A DNA stretch of 64,000 bases from Xylocopa sonorina (GCF_050948175.1 NC_135204.1:8175473-8239472); one strand, 5' to 3'. Shown: positions 10,780-25,900, counted from the stretch's first letter. Program-made: numbers and translations. The notes: generated by a model from the letters alone, not told the origin.

Positions 10780-13700
10780 ACAAGCGGTGGGAGGTTTAGC
10801 TCGATGGCTTTTACCTTCACGCGTGCCAACGTTCTTCGAAATCCTCCAGTTACCAATCGTCATCCCCTAATACCCAAATTCCCAACTCTTTGCCCGCGTA
10901 GTAGATCTATCGAGTCACGCGATCCTTCTTCTTGGTTGGTTTATCCGTTCGAGCATGGATGGTGACGATGATAAGAGTGGAACGAATGATGTCTCGTTTA
11001 AACGCAACTTAATTCAGAACAAATTGTGGGATTGATCGAAATTAGACTCGATCGAGAATAATTGACGCAACTGACTTACCGTCACATTGCTCGTAGGTGT
11101 TAGACTTATCGCTCCAATAAAGTGGCGGAGAAACTCATCGCGTCACTGTCGAACGTTGAAAGTAGCTACAGTTCTGGTTGCCACGAGACGCGTTACATAA
11201 ATTATAGGGGCGCAATTAGCGGGGCAGCGTCTCGCGATACATTTTTCCGCTGTCGTAAGTACATCACGTGGCGTTAATGGAAGCCAACAAGCCAACTGCG
11301 ATTCGGGAAATTAGTAAACTTGCTTTGTACCCGGTGGCAGGGGATCTATAGGTCAATACACGGCGAATCGCGAGACCCGGGGTCTTGGTAGCCGGGTAGG
11401 AAAAAACTTTTCGCCATTTTTCTTTGCACGGCTCTCGTTAAGATAATTTATATTCTATTCTGTAACGGCGCTGCCGAGGCGGGAGGCCGCCCAACCTCCC
11501 ACTTCATTCCCAATTGGCATCGGCACCCTCTGTCACGGCGTGCCAACTTTTTTCATATTCCAATTAGAATATTTTTCATTGATTTAATGCCTGCGAGCGC
11601 AAATATTAACGGCTTAACACCGCGATAAATTTACACTGCCAATGCCTCCCCGTCCCTGCTCTCGCCCCCTCCCGTCGCCTCGCGTCGTTTCCCGTTCCTC
11701 GAGGTTGCGGGAGGAGGCGCGAGGACCTCTCTTTCTCACAGTGAAACGGTTACTTTATGACTCACGAAAACTCTCGTAACATTAATCACCCGGCTATTCG
11801 TATTCGAAATCGATACCAGTTAGGAAAACCCGCGCGCTTTCCTTGAGCGTTATTACCTTTCCGATTGGGCTGGTGCGCGCGAGGAGACGTCGTTCTTTCG
11901 GTTGAACTAGGTCTTCGTTTAGTCGTGGCGAGGAGACAGTCGTGAGTATTCTAATATCTTTTTTATCGTTACCTTAAAGTTTTTGTATAAATTATTAATT
12001 CGTTATTTAGAGCAAGAGAGAGTGTCAGAGTCAGTTGGACTTGATTGCAGGCTGATCTATCAAAAATCACGTCATTCAAGTGTCTTCCTTTATGATTGAT
12101 GCGTTCCCTGGTACGCAGTGGTACATCGTTCATTACGACCCCTTGCATGTCGTTATCAATGCTCCTGATGGCCTTGGTGATTTTCGTCTTCGATTCACCA
12201 ATCTGTGTAGTCGCTCTCTCCCTCGATTCGATCCTCTCGAAGGATAAATTAAAAAGAGATACGCTGAAAAGAAGTGTGGAGGGGTTTGTAAAACTCGCAC
12301 AACGTTCATTTATAATTACCATAATACGTGTTCCATTTATTAAATTAGAGATATAATACACAAGCGATAGATAATACGTATGTATAATTTATACAATACT
12401 TTATACAGATTGTCTCTACCTCGTTCGCTTAGCAATTTACCTAAATACTGTACAGTAACACGTTGAATGCTCGAGTTAACTAGCACACCGGTGTACACCC
12501 GCCCTTTGACCGTGCTCATCCTATTATTCCAGTTCGCGAAATTCATTGAACGCAGCCTCGATTTTCCGATTAAAAAAAAGAAAAGAAAAAAAGAGATCAG
12601 ATCCAACCGCACGGATATCGATACACTGAAACTGGTAGCCGTGAAAAAAAAGGTGCGCTTTAAGTCGAGAGGTTCGCAACGCCACTTTCGACTCCTCGTT
12701 GGTAACCTAGGTCACTTCCTAACCATACGTTCCCGGCGGTTATACATACTATTCGTGTACGTCTACGTTCCTATTTTTTTTGTCTCTGCCTTCTTCGAGT
12801 TTTTTAATGTGCAATACCTACTCGTTGGACGATTTTGAGGCAAGCGGATGAATTTTTGGCAATTTTTTCTCATTTTTAACAGGAAAATGAACTTTAAGAC
12901 CCGATGTATACATTCTTTTATTTGATTCCAGGAAAACGAATATTTTTATATAGAGCAGTAGGGAGATATTCGAAGTTCTACGGTGTTTGGAGAATGGTAG
13001 ACTTGGGATTTTGTACGTGACGCAAATAATTTCTAGAGTTTCATTTTATTAAATTAACAACAGAGGAGTATTCCTTTCATTCGAAGAGGGAAACTTTTTA
13101 TTTTGGTTTTTAAAGGAAGAGGGGTGAGAACAATATCGTAGCGATTAATTGGAATTTTTCTTCCTCTGAATTATTAGGAGAATTTTCGCTAAAGGTGCTT
13201 CCACACTTTCATCGACTCGCCCCAGAGTCACCTCGTGTATCTATACGTCAGATTCTTATTAAATACGTTAAATATCACATTCACGTTTATCGTATCTACA
13301 GAATATACAAAATCCAATTCGGTCCTCTCATTCGTTCATTGGCATAGTTCACTGGGACGTAAGTAGACAGTTCTTAAGTGGAATCGTTCGATTCTTTTCT
13401 TTTTTCATCTCCTTTCAAACCTCCATTTCTCACTTCATCTCGCGTTTGCATTTAATTTACTCGAATATTTATATATTTATATTCATAGAGATGGTGTAAT
13501 GGCTTGTCTGATATTCAGCGTACATTTATTATACACTTGCTGTTTAACTGAATACGAGCTTACCGGCGTTTCTTTTATTATTATAGATAATTACTTGCAG
13601 GATTGACTAATGCAGTGGAACAATTGCTTTCCTTCTCATCTCGATTTTAAGCCAAGACTTAAACAGACAAGACACAAACAATTTTACACTAATTCGACTG

Positions 13701-15241
13701 TCATGGAAGGTGCTTCAAAGTTATCAGATTTCAATCGATGAAATTTTTTAATCGAGAAATCTTTGAATGTCCAATATTCAAATTTTCAAATTTTCTACAT
13801 TTTCCAATATACCCAACTTTAAATAATAATTTTTCTAACACGCGAAGCCTGAATTTCGCTGACCAAAGTAGTCGGTTCTTGAGACTCTCGAACCTTTTAT
13901 ATACATGACTAGATTCCACAGATCAGGACGATACCAATATTCCTGACTAATCAGACCAACAATAGAATCGAACAAATTTCCCTTTTCTCTTGTCTTAGAA
14001 TCGTCGAAGGAACAATTAAATTTTTATACAATTCCACTGTAACACCAGAATCCTGCAAATAATCTCGTACGTATTAATTACTGTCCTCTGGTTGCGATAC
14101 AATTATTTTGCGTGTCGTTTTTTTAACGTACGTCCAGGCAGACGGCACGATCGTCCTTTCGTTATGTATTATGCGAATATCTTAGTACAAATATATACAA
14201 ATGACGATAGACTCCTATAAACATTAAAATCTCGTTGGAGCGATTCTCTAAAAAAAAAAAGAAAAACAAAAAACCGCGTCTCTCCTTCCAAGCGTTCGTT
14301 CAACGCAATTTTTGGATAAATGACTCTGTGAAAATAGTGATCTCGCCATTGTGCCACTAAAACTCATTATCTTGCAAAAAATCGATATTTGCATCGATCC
14401 AAGAGCAACCGTGTTTAATAATTTATAGAATTTCTATTATAATTCTTTCTTTAAACTCTTTAACTATATATAATATATATATTTATATACGTATAAAAAT
14501 TGGAATTTGTTTCTTCTTTAATTAATATGTATGAATCTTTGGTTGGCATTTTTTAATAATCATTATAATAACACGAATGATACAATGAATCCATGCCTTA
14601 GGAAGTCGTATACATTTATTTTTTTTTTTTTTTTGGACACTTCTAGCCGCAAGTTAACACGTTTTAACGGCACAATATTATCAGTTAGAATATTAGGAAT
14701 ATTCGTTCGTTTTCTCAGACGTAAATTAATAGTAATTTCCGACGATTGCTGGCGATACTAGGTAATCCTCGTTCAAGTGTTCAGTCTTGGCGGGTTCGCG
14801 CTAGGAGTTCATTATTCGACTGCTGATTAAAGTGGACGTGTTTTATATTATACAGTAGTTCCAAAAAATAGAAAAAACCAAAAATTCCTAGCGTTTTCAC
14901 GTGGTAGCTGGATAATTCTATGTCTCAGCGTTCGAAGCCACTGCAATTAAGTCGAAGCTGGTGGAATTCGTGGATTTTCGTGAATTTTAATTCCCTAGTA
15001 TCTCGATCAACTAATCAAACGGGAGAAATCGAAATGTTTGTTCAAGGAACGTGGTGAATTTTGCGTTAGTCGATTCTTGAAACGTCTTGCAGTCGTCCAA
15101 GTCCACAGAGGGCGCGAAACGAAGCACGATTCTCTTTTTCCTAAAATTTCCACGCACTCTTTCACTCGTCCGCGCGAGTCTACCTAGCGAAACTTAGTTT
15201 TTTCCCTTTGCGTTCCTCCGTCGACGCTGTTTTTACACGTT

Positions 15242-15439
15242 CTAATGCCTGTACTGTTGCTCGAGTTCTCTTCTGAGCCTCTTGGCGGCGGTCTCGCTGT
15301 TCCCCTCGGTCTCCGCGTCGCTGCAACCGTCCTCGCCCTCGGCGACGACTCCCTCGACCTCTTCCTGCCGCCTTTTCGCCGTCGCCATCTCGGCTGCGTG
15401 CTTTTTCCGCCATTTTGTCCGCCTGTTTTGAAACCATAC
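15242..15439 (-). CDS. Nkx6: Nkx6 coding exon 4 (recognition helix and C-terminus)
   Basis: Acceptor TTTCAG at 15440, then VWFQNRRTKWRKKH, HAAEMATAKRRQEE, an acidic stretch, AAKRLRREL and EQQYRH with TAG at 15242-15244. The tail after the homeodomain is about 51 residues and lacks the NKPLDPNSDDEKI block of vertebrate Nkx6 proteins. Confidence 0.95.
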   Translation of the reverse strand, partial: VWFQNRRTKWRKKHAAEMATAKRRQEEVEGVVAEGEDGCSDAETEGNSETAAKRLRRELEQQYRH

Positions 15440-18360
15440 CTGAAATCACAAACGAATCGCGCCTTATAAGACTCGCCAACACTGGACGACCCAAAACAAT
15501 CTGATCCTCAACGTCCAACTATCAGAACCAACTAAATAGAACCTAAACCAGTGGACCATCGCAAGAAATTGTTTGTCGATAAACTTGGAGACGAACGAAC
15601 ACCCCAGACTGTCGATACTATCAATCAACTAAGGTGTACCACCAGTGGTCTGTTAACAAACTGATCATCGAACCCTCTTGCGAAGGTACGAGCGGAATGC
15701 TGAAAAGAATCCGTGGTAGGGTCGCGACAGGGACGAATGAAACCACCTGGACGAAGGAGGACGAAGGAGGGCGAAGGAGGGCGACTTAAGGTGGCCCCGT
15801 ACATCTATAAAGCTCGAAATACGCGGCAGGAGTCCGTGTCCCCACAACAATGTATTTAATTAACGTAACGGGCGTCAGGGGAGCGCGCGGGACTCGAGCG
15901 TAGCGATTGCACCCGCAAACCACCCTCTATCCGTAGCCGTGGAGCGGTCCGCGTGACCCCAACTAAACTCCACCCCCGTGGCGCCCCTCTTTTCTCGCCA
16001 ATCCGCAGGCTTGTTCAATGGCCGCCAAGTCGAGAGCTTAAATTAAAGATATAAGCGGCGCCACAGCGTCGGCGTCGGCGCTCCTCCACAGCGCGGCAAC
16101 CACCCCTCCCGCGCGAGGCGGTAAACGAATTAAAAAGTAAACGGCCAGCCGTAAAAGTTAATAGCTGTTCGGATGAAAATTAAAACACTCGAGGAATTAA
16201 GATAACGGAGAGAAAGGAAGCCAGACAATCTGGGTGAGATTGACTGCTGCGCGCACCGGTCGACGCGTAAAACGTCAATTCCTCTCTTTAAAACCAGCAC
16301 CCCCGCTCTTCTACCCCCTTAACGCTCGGGGTTGTTTGCTTTTTTCTTTCTTCTCAGGATGTACGCGTCTTCGACCCTTTAACCGAGGGTTTGCTCGATC
16401 GTACTTAAGAAGATCCTCGTTGGAGGATCCTTGATCGATGGCGCTAGTGTTGCGCGCGTGGTTCTCAAATTGATGTCCTTCTTCGACTTGCCAAAGAGAT
16501 TCTTCGAGTAGTTGAAAGTTCTGATTATCAATGGTGGAATAGTCAGGAAGATTCGAAAACGAAATTTGCGTTTCGAGGGGTCGATAGCCCGACCGCAAAC
16601 CTTGACCTTTGCCCGTGGGACACGTTCCGCGCGATACACTAGATGGCAGGATAGCCGAGCCCTTCCGAAGAGCAGAGCTAAATTTCATGAAAAATTTCGT
16701 CAAATTAAAATTTCCTCTATAAAGTGAACTTTTTTTTTAGGACTGTTCTCGAGATTGGAAATGTTGGAGATGATGGACTTCGATGGGAGTCGTGTTTGAA
16801 GAATCTCCCTCCATCATTTTGTTTTTAACAAACCCTTTTTAATGAGCATTGTAATAAATGACTCCAATAAGAATCAAGATTGGATGAAAAATGTCAGTAG
16901 CAAGAGGATCCAGAAATGTTCGTACAAGTTCCTTGGAGGATAAGGAACGTTTCCAGGCGACGCGACTTAATAATTCGTCCGCGCGATTTCCGGTCGCGAT
17001 ATGTTGATCGGGTCATCGATCGAGCGTTTTATCGCCGGCGATAAAAGCGAAGGGAGCGCCGATAAAAAAGATAAGCGGGAGCTGGGATAGCGATGGATAA
17101 ATTTTTATTACGAGCCCGCGAAGACAGCGACTCCCGTCGCCGTTGCCAATTGCACGGATTGAAAATCGTATCTCGTCGCGGAACTCGATTTTCATTCCGC
17201 GTTCCGTTCTATCGTCGTACCGTTCCCAGGGCTCTATATGCATAGTTTATAGTCGAGCAACAGCTTTTCGAATTTTATCATCCATCGTTCGGTGTGCTTT
17301 TTAAGTATCGCGTCGTTTCGTATTCGCAGGCTGGTTTACGATCACTTCCGGCACTTTCGCTTTTAAGTTGAACGCATGTTGGTCTTATTAAATAAAAAAA
17401 AAAAAAAAAAGAAAAGGGGGAACGTAATCGTAGGTAAAAGAGGAGAATATTAGAAAAAAAATTGTACGCGCGATTATTATTTTAATTGAGAGAAGAAATG
17501 ATGGTTCTATTGATGAATTGTCCTTAAACGGAACGGAGATTGCCCCACCGCACCGTAAGAATTGATTTTCGGCTAACATTATGGCGGCGCACTGTTTAAC
17601 CAGGAATTACCTCTAATTTAATAGACCGTAATGGGGCCAAAACGTGACGCAAGTAACCGATAATAAGCCATTAAAATCTCTCTGCGCTTTACATCGGCCT
17701 CAAATTGAACGTTAACATTAGAACAGCCAGCCGAACGGGCCCATACTAATCAGGGTGTCGCATTATTCACCAAACAGGTCCATCCACCACATTACAATAA
17801 TTACCGTCGCGTATCCGCGCTAGTTACTTCGCAGTAAATATCTATATTCCTCGTATCCTCGAATGGAATTCAGGGAGTAAAAAGGAGATTAAAAAAATTG
17901 CAACAGAAACGAAAATCTGCGCCATAAAAAAATATTTCATCGAACACACGTACACACGAAATTCCATCGCGCTCGTTAAAGGCAACGCTAGGGCGTTCGC
18001 CCCCAACACATCGAGTACGTACGCACGCATACACCCTAAAAAAAAAAAAAAAAATTAGCGATCGGCCTGCTACAAATCCCGCTTAGCTTTGGTTCGGCAT
18101 TTTCGGGATTTTTCTCGGCCGCGGAGGCACAGTGGCGAAATGTAAATGCGCAACGCTGGGCGTCGGACAACGTTGGGCGTCGCGTCATTCATCTTGTTTT
18201 TGAACGCGTTAGTCACGCGTTGTAAACGGGGTCCCCCTCCGACTGCAACTGTTCGATTTATTAAATCAGGATTATCTAAGCCCATTACTTTGTCCTGTAA
18301 AGCTAGATACAAAACCGCATTTATAACTGCGCAAAGCCCATACACCGTCGGGGTGTTCAG

Positions 18361-18409
<49 letters not shown>

Positions 18410-21400
18410 CCGATTTTCCATCCCATCCTTCGCCCCTCTGACTCCACCGCCCTTTCTCCTCCACTGTCTCTCTCTTTCTCTCCCTCCTCGTCTCCTCCTC
18501 TCCCCTATACACCTCTCCTCGTAGCAATTGTAACAGATAATAGGGACCAGTGTCTGATCTCGTTGATATTAGCGGATAATTTACTATGCGAAAGATTACA
18601 GGCGTGACTCACATCTTGATACGTTAGTTCGAAGCCAGAGAATTTGCATGGACACGCGGAGGACGCGCTGGGTCACCGTGGAGGGTCGCCAGGGGTTGCT
18701 TGCCGACTGTTTTTCGGTAATTGTGCACGCGTGCCTTAAAACGAACGGATTTTTCGACTATATAATAGAGGATTACGTTTTGGTATCGTGAGATGGTTTA
18801 TTTGTGCCAGTAAAATGAGTTGGTCACTGGCCAGAAGAAATATAATTTCGCTTTTCGTATGCTTCTTTAAGTTCTAGTTACGAACGACATCGCAACATTT
18901 TTATGGGGTTGGTTATCAGTTTGAAAGCCAAGATCGATACTTCGTGACGATATAATAATTGGTCGTGATGTCACGGTTAGCAGAGGCATAGTGAAAAGGT
19001 GAACGTATTCAGTATTCATTCAGGTTTCACGACGAGGAGACACGGTCGTTCCCCGATTTCCCTTTCGACTCGAATTTTCCACCCCGTCAGGGTTCCTACC
19101 GTGTCATCCGCTCGACTTTTACTTTCTCCCCTCTTACCCTCATTCCGCTTTGCTGCGTCCGCTCTTATTATTCCTTCTGTCAATAGAACGAAACCGTCCC
19201 GGGTAACAGAAAAGCCTAACGCGATTATATTCACTGTCCTCCTTCGAATTAATGTCTACTGCCTAATTAATAATAATCTGCTGGCGTTGAAGCTCTCTGC
19301 GCGTTAACATTTCCCTCTAACGCTTTAATTTCACGTATATTGTGTAAATTATTCTATATTATATATTATATATACTTTATACAAATATAGTAGTGTCCAT
19401 GACAATGCGTTAAATTTATAATACATTTAATATGATTTTTATAAAAATTGAAAAGAAAAGTAGAAATTGTTCGCTATTAATTGCTACAGATTTAATTAAA
19501 CTGGACGAACATTATCAACGGGACAGTGAGAGATTCGATTGTCCATTCGATTCACTTTTCTATAAATTTATCCAGGCGCAGATCGAGCCAGCCGTAATAA
19601 ACCAACTACAACGGGTTTTTATCGGTCCGCTCGGCGAGAGATTGGTTCGCATATCATTCTAAACTGCCGGATAAATTTATCGGGACGGTGGATCAATGAG
19701 GCCTTAATGAGATATATTACCAAATGAGTGTGTTTATATCGAATGCGGTCGAACCGCGGCTGGCTAAACGCCGATCATACGTATGCGATCTATAATGTTC
19801 ACCGGAAATTACCATCGTTATTCCCCCGGCGAAATAAGCAATTTAACTTTTTATTTGTTATTAAACGTTCCACTGATAGTAATGGCTCTGCGCTATCACT
19901 CATCGGTGTTTTCATTGCCCCTTTAACAGCCTCGCTAATTTTAAGAGCACTTTTCATGGAAAAATAAATATCCATTTACGGTTCTCTTCTATTGACTGAA
20001 CAACATTTTTCCATCGAGATGCTTCTCGTTTTTGATAGAACAATAGTAGAGTTTGCGAATGACGATTCTGATGATGGTTATTACGAAATATCCTGTAATT
20101 TGAGTAGAATAAATTTGAGAGCGTTTATGGGGGGAAATGTGCGGGTTTTGAAGAAAGAAACGGAAATTTGTTCTCATTTTTTGAAGGACAATAGTAGAGT
20201 TTGCTGACGATTCTGATGATGATCATTATGAAATATCCCGTAATTTGAATAGAATAAATTGGAGAGCGTTTATGAGGGGGAAATGTGCGGGTTTTAAAGA
20301 AAGAAACGTGGAAGAGTAGGAAAACGAAATTCAGCCAGGGTGGCTGCTTAATGACGCGTGGAAAGTCATGTGTGACATTCACTCGCGGACCATTTCCGCG
20401 TCATTGAGTACGCTTATCATTCAAATGGTTACCCGTCTCATTGACACGTCGATAAATTTTTAGGGTTCCCGGTGCATTCGCGGAAAACGGAGTCGAAGAC
20501 CTGTCGGGGGATCATGGCTCGAGTGCTGCTTCCGCTCTAGGATCCGGAGAACCATGAGTGAGTGCCTTTTCTATGTTCACTTGCTTTTTAATTTCATTTA
20601 TTCTCGATATAAACCATTTGTCGCACGATATCGCAAAATTTTGAATGATCTCCAAATCTTCGCATACTCGTTCTCTTTGGGGGGTGACTTTAACGCGACG
20701 TCCATTTTTCCACGCAATAAAATTAAAGCAATAATCAAAGATGCGGACATAAAGAAAGTTCAGCATTTCTCTAAGAATGAAAGAAGAAAAAATCATCACT
20801 TTTCTTGGTACTCCTCTTGGAATTAAGAAAGTAGAATCAAAAGAACCCCAGAAGACACACCTTTGGCCGCCATTATGGGCATGCGTCGCGGTGAAATCAA
20901 GGCACAGCCGCTCGATCTTAACCCCGAATTCGACGGGGGTGGGTGTCGTCTTTTTTTGCAAATGAAAAAGAGCAGAGGGGGTTGGTGGTAACGGGTTTCG
21001 AGGAGACCCGATGGTGGGAGACGAAAGAGTGAGAGGAGGGTGCCGTAAAGCTGGGCTGTTTCCCAGTTGCCGTCGGTCGCGAAATTTGATTCCGAAATAA
21101 AAATAGAATATTGGGGATAACGCGAATCGGTGAAGCCATTTGATCTTCGAGTGAGGCGGAATGGTCGGTTTGGGTTCGAGAGGGGTTTGGGCGGCCGAGG
21201 GACGCCGTGGGGGTGGGGGTGTGTGTGGAAACATATCGATATGGGGAAGCGGTACGAGAACGGAATACAGAGGAGCGCATTATCGCCAACAGCCAACTAC
21301 CCTCTGCCATTCTCGCGGATCGCATTACTTATTATTTGAAGAAACATTCTGCTCCAAGCACTTTGTAATATTACGAGAAATTACTTTGGACCGATTGATT

Positions 21401-22916
21401 CCGACAGATTACGATCCGGCCGTTTTCGAGACTTTTGGCAGTGAGCAGGATCTCGATCCGCGATCTAGATCCCGCCGATTTTTTGATAGCTGGATAAAAC
21501 ATGCGATAACTGCCTTTGGACACGCGATTAAGGGGATGAAAAAATTGAGACTACCCTTCCGTGACACGATCTTGGTACAATCGTATTAGAGGGATGATTA
21601 TGGTCTTATTCTACTGTGAAAAAACTTGGTACAGTTTCAATATTGGTGCCAGTATAAGGACTCAATGGAAACTTGGACGTTGGAAGTTCGAATAGCTGTG
21701 TGCCCCAGTATAGTGTACCTAAGCTTGATGTTTGGTAGTTGGAGGGTTCGATGGGTCTGCGATAGGGGTTTAATTAGTCCTCGTGTATAAAATTCTCGAT
21801 CGAACGTAAAGGTTCTGATGCACTGCGATAATTGTGATCGACAAGGTGAAAAAAGAATGATTCATTCGTTTGTTGTGCAACAGTTTTCGTTTTGTAATAA
21901 GTGTAAGTGTAAGAGTAAAGTTAATCGAACGAAACGCGACGCGGGGGGTTGTTTCAATTCACTCGGACGCCGGTGTCGTAACGCGAAAAGGGCCGAAAGT
22001 CAATTAAATAATCCCCGTCCGTTGAGAAGTAGTCGGATCAGTGGAAATCTTATTGATCACATCTGCGATGCTGTGTCCTCCTTTGTTTCCTAAGCGGCGC
22101 ACTGATCTCTGCAGGCTGAATGAATTATGGGGGCAGGGGAATATTAATACGTGTGTACAGTGATACAGATACATTCATCAAATTTGATCAAGGAAACACT
22201 CGAGGGTGTTACACGGGATTAGTCCGCGTCTCCCCTTCATAGAAGCCCGATTTCGATCAGACGGATTTTTAGCCTCGCCCATCCCTGGCGAACGCTTTTC
22301 CTTTTTTTATCTCCTTCCTCTTTTTTCCCTCTTTCTCCATTTTTATTTTCGTCTGGCGCGGTTCAAGGGAAAATTGAACAAGGGTTTATGACCGTGGCAA
22401 GATCGTATCGCGAAATAATCAGCCATGCGTATTCTGTATTCGATATTCGTCAACGGTATGGCACGTCGGAGGAATCGTAGATATTGGGGATTCAATATCA
22501 AGGTGTGATCCGTTTTTTTTTATGTCTTTGCTTCTAATAATCATCGTGACGAACGATCTGCTAGTTTTTATAAAGAAGAAACAAGAATCTATCCAAGAAC
22601 AAGTTACATCGAAACACAATTCCAAACACAATAACATCCATACACATTCAGAACAACACCTGTCCGCAGGATGACGTTCATTGGCCTGAACGCGTACGAA
22701 AGAAATATCGTCGTCGATCCGCACAATTACCCTCGACATAAACCGGAAGAACGGCTCGCGGCTGTACCGGATATAATATCCTGCGGGGGTGTGAAAACCC
22801 CCAATTCGATGGAGCAGGGTTCCTGGAAGGCAACGCCACGGACACGACCGTTCTAGGCGCGAAATAAAGTCTCGGGTTATCGACAAAGGCCCCGAGAGCA
22901 AGCTAAAACAGGCAAC

Positions 22917-22964
<48 letters not shown>

Positions 22965-25900
22965 CGAGAAAGGGCACAAGCTCGTGGAATCGAGCATTAT
23001 GGAGTCAAGTACATGTGGGCCAATTTCGAGGGTACGAGCTGTGGGAGGTGAATGAAGGGAACGCCGCCTGCTGCCGTGATTTATCACGCCATGCCATGCC
23101 GCGCCGTACATACATACACCACCATGATGATACATGGTGGAGGAAAAGCGGGTAGGAGGCTTTCGCTCGTACTAATTGACGTCATCGATATTGGTATCCG
23201 TCGACGAGCAGATTACTCCGCCGTAAACAACTTCACCCCTCCGTGCTTCCGCCGCCACCGTTCCTGCAGCCTAACCCGGCATCCCGTCCTCTCCTGTCGT
23301 TCCACCGGGACGGGGTGCACCACCGCCCGCCACTTTACTACCACCACCACCGCGTAAACACCATCTAAGCCCTCGTTCCTTCCGCGCGGTTCTACCCTCG
23401 CTGCTATTTATCCCTAACCCCCCCTCCACCGTTCTCATCCCGCGTTGCAACCCCACCACGATGCGTCGCGCTTTATCCCCACCGTGTCCTGGATCTCCCT
23501 ACCACAGGGCCTTTTTCACTCTGAACGCTCGCTACTCTGTCAATCATCCCTCACGAGCGCGCAACGACGCTTTTCCACTCGAACGAATAGCACGATTATG
23601 CGCGCAATTTCGAAAAAGCTACTACCATCAACGTTCGCAGTTTGAGGAATTTTTTAAATGCTACTTTGCTGCAGAATGTCTGCATGTTCCATTTGAACGA
23701 GAGTAGAGAGAGGGCATTTTTGGAATAACTAGCGCGTAGAATGGAATTGTTTATACAGCAACGTTCTACTATTGCAGAAGGGATTCGAAGATTCAACCCC
23801 ACCGCGTACACCGCTACAGTAGACTTGCACGCAAGTGTGGCACCCGCTACCCCGCTGACGACGCTCCATCGTACGAGCACTTCAACTTGTTACCCCATCT
23901 CCAGCTATCCCTCTCTTCCTGTTCTCCAACCACCCTCAACCAAAGGACGTCTCACTTCTTCGTCTCGTTCACCCCTGTGATCAACGCGCTGATACGCCTA
24001 CGAGCGCGTTAGGGTGTCACGCTCTTTAACTCGCAAATGCTTCGTTCACTTTGCCGTATTAGATTCTAATAGGGGACGCGCACCACTCTGATCATTCGTT
24101 TAGTTCTGAATCCAAGTGTAACTGAGACTCGTCTCTCTTCAACGTTCTCTTCTCGCATAACTCTGTCGTCTGTCATCCACCACCCCCAGGAAACCCGTCT
24201 ACCGCAGTGGTGGCAGCTCTGTCGTCGCACTTTGCTCGCTGTTCGCTTCGTCGAGCCGGCTAACTAAATCATGCGACGGATATCGTTGGCAATTTGAACG
24301 GCTGCTCGCGTAATAGTCTTAACAGCAGCCTCTCGTTCGATTCCAATGCGCTAGATGGGCGAGACGCAGCGGTGTCTCGCGATGATTGCCACGGACGTTG
24401 GGGGTAGTTCGCGTTGCTCGCGACCAGAATTGATCCTCCTCGTGATGCAAACGCGCGGATAGTGGGTTCGAGAGATTGATCGGCCGCCGTTTTCGGACGA
24501 TTCCGCTTTTGCTCCGAATCGGTTTTGTTTCGACGATGTCGGGTCAACCCGTGGCTATCGGTATTTTAGGCATTTGCATTCCGCAGGGGACCGCGTGAAC
24601 CGTGAATCCTCCATTTTTGCCAAACCTGCGTACGATGTAGTTTCGAAGGAACGTTTCGCGCGTATTTTCCCGTATCTTATCGAGGGGTCGAGAACAGCTC
24701 ACAGAATCGAGAAATGGAGTATCCTCGTGAGGTACGCGAGTGCGATTAAATTTGTTTTTTTTTTTCTGATAATAAAATAAAATCTGTGGATAGCTCCTTA
24801 TCTGCGCTGTTCGACGACGTGTAATAAAGCAATCCGTGCCGGGAAATGGAAGCAAATTCGAATACAGAGGGAGTAACGAGAGAACCGAATTCTGGCAACG
24901 GTTCCGGTTACCGAAGTAGAACAAATTGGCAAAGTGATACCTTTCTACTAAATTGAAGACACTTAAGCGATGACCGGGTATAACGGGCCGCGGTAAAAGC
25001 ACTTGGGCACGATTTTTTGGAGTCATCGTTAAGGGCTGGCATTGCAACCCGGCTGGCAATAAATAATAGAAAGCAATTCTGATGTTGTCCCGACATTAAT
25101 CTTTTGCACAACGGCGTACGAACGTTGGCGTGGTCGCGCAGAGAGTTTAACGTGTGTTTGGTTAAAAACAAAAGCAAAAAAAAGAATGAAAAAAAAATCG
25201 TGGGTGGATGGCGGGGGGTGAAAAAGGCGGGGGCGGCTGAAGGACGCGTATCGGCGGGATACACGTTTCGAAAACGAAAAAGTGATAAATCTGGAAATGT
25301 GGAATGACAGAACACATATATCTTCGTTGGGCGGAACTAGCGAATCCCTATATGCCGTACTAATCCTTTTCCGATACTGAAAAAATGATAAATCTCGGAT
25401 GTAAAACCACGAACGGAGGGTATCGATTTTGTATACAGGGCGATCCGTAAGTGAGCCATAAGGAGTTTAACGTTTAAGCTCGCGCGCGAATCGTATAAAC
25501 GATGTATTTGCCCAACGGACGATCCCTGATTCCCTAACGATACAAAACATCGTGTTTCGCCTTAAAAAAGAGTAAAAGTAAATAGATACGAACGAAACGT
25601 ACAGCGTATAAAAAAAATTCATCTTTTACACTCTCTAAATATCGAACTACATTAACTTTAGAACAATCGTTCCTCGTCGAACCTAAAATTCTGCTACGAA
25701 TTACTGTACAGATTTTCGAGAAGAGAAAAAGAGTGTATAGAGTTACAAAATGGTTGGCCGTGTAGGATCGTGCAGAAAAAAATTGTCCAAGCGCTCCTAC
25801 GGAGGGAGTACATCCGCGATTTGCATAAATTGAGAAAGAAGAAGTAGCGGAGGTAGGGAAGCAGCCGTTTAATCAGATCACGCGCAAACGTTTCACGTAA

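Larger units (their letters stand above)
5159..15241. other. About 10 kb without a recognisable gene (Nkx6 3' flank)
   Basis: This holds the THOC7 promoter at its left end, the foldback at 5511-5925, CT tracts, a G20 run, and presumably the Nkx6 3' UTR at its right end, whose poly(A) site I could not fix. ORFs of 60-130 codons occur on both strands, overlap each other and match no family I know. Much of the DNA is rich in TAAT-type and CpG-containing words, as often seen around homeobox genes, but only cross-species alignment could name enhancers. Confidence 0.6.

Noticed and set aside
13904..13926. TGACTAGATTCCACAG, sharing the miR-279 seed
   Set aside because: Similarity fades after the first 8-9 bases and the flanks do not form an obvious hairpin.
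20512..21234. 240-codon minus-strand ORF with a proline-rich start
   Set aside because: No recognisable domain, overlaps other long ORFs on both strands (20823-21589), no splice-consistent partner, and lies in an intron; probably chance.
22419..23135. 238-codon minus-strand ORF with a Leu/Ser repeat
   Set aside because: The repeat is the translated (AG)n microsatellite; the rest has no recognisable similarity.
25437..25460. TACAGGGCGATCC-like word, also TACAGGGCGATAC near 37570, resembling transposon ends
   Set aside because: No inverted partner, target duplication or coding remnant could be found; may be an old relic but cannot be supported.
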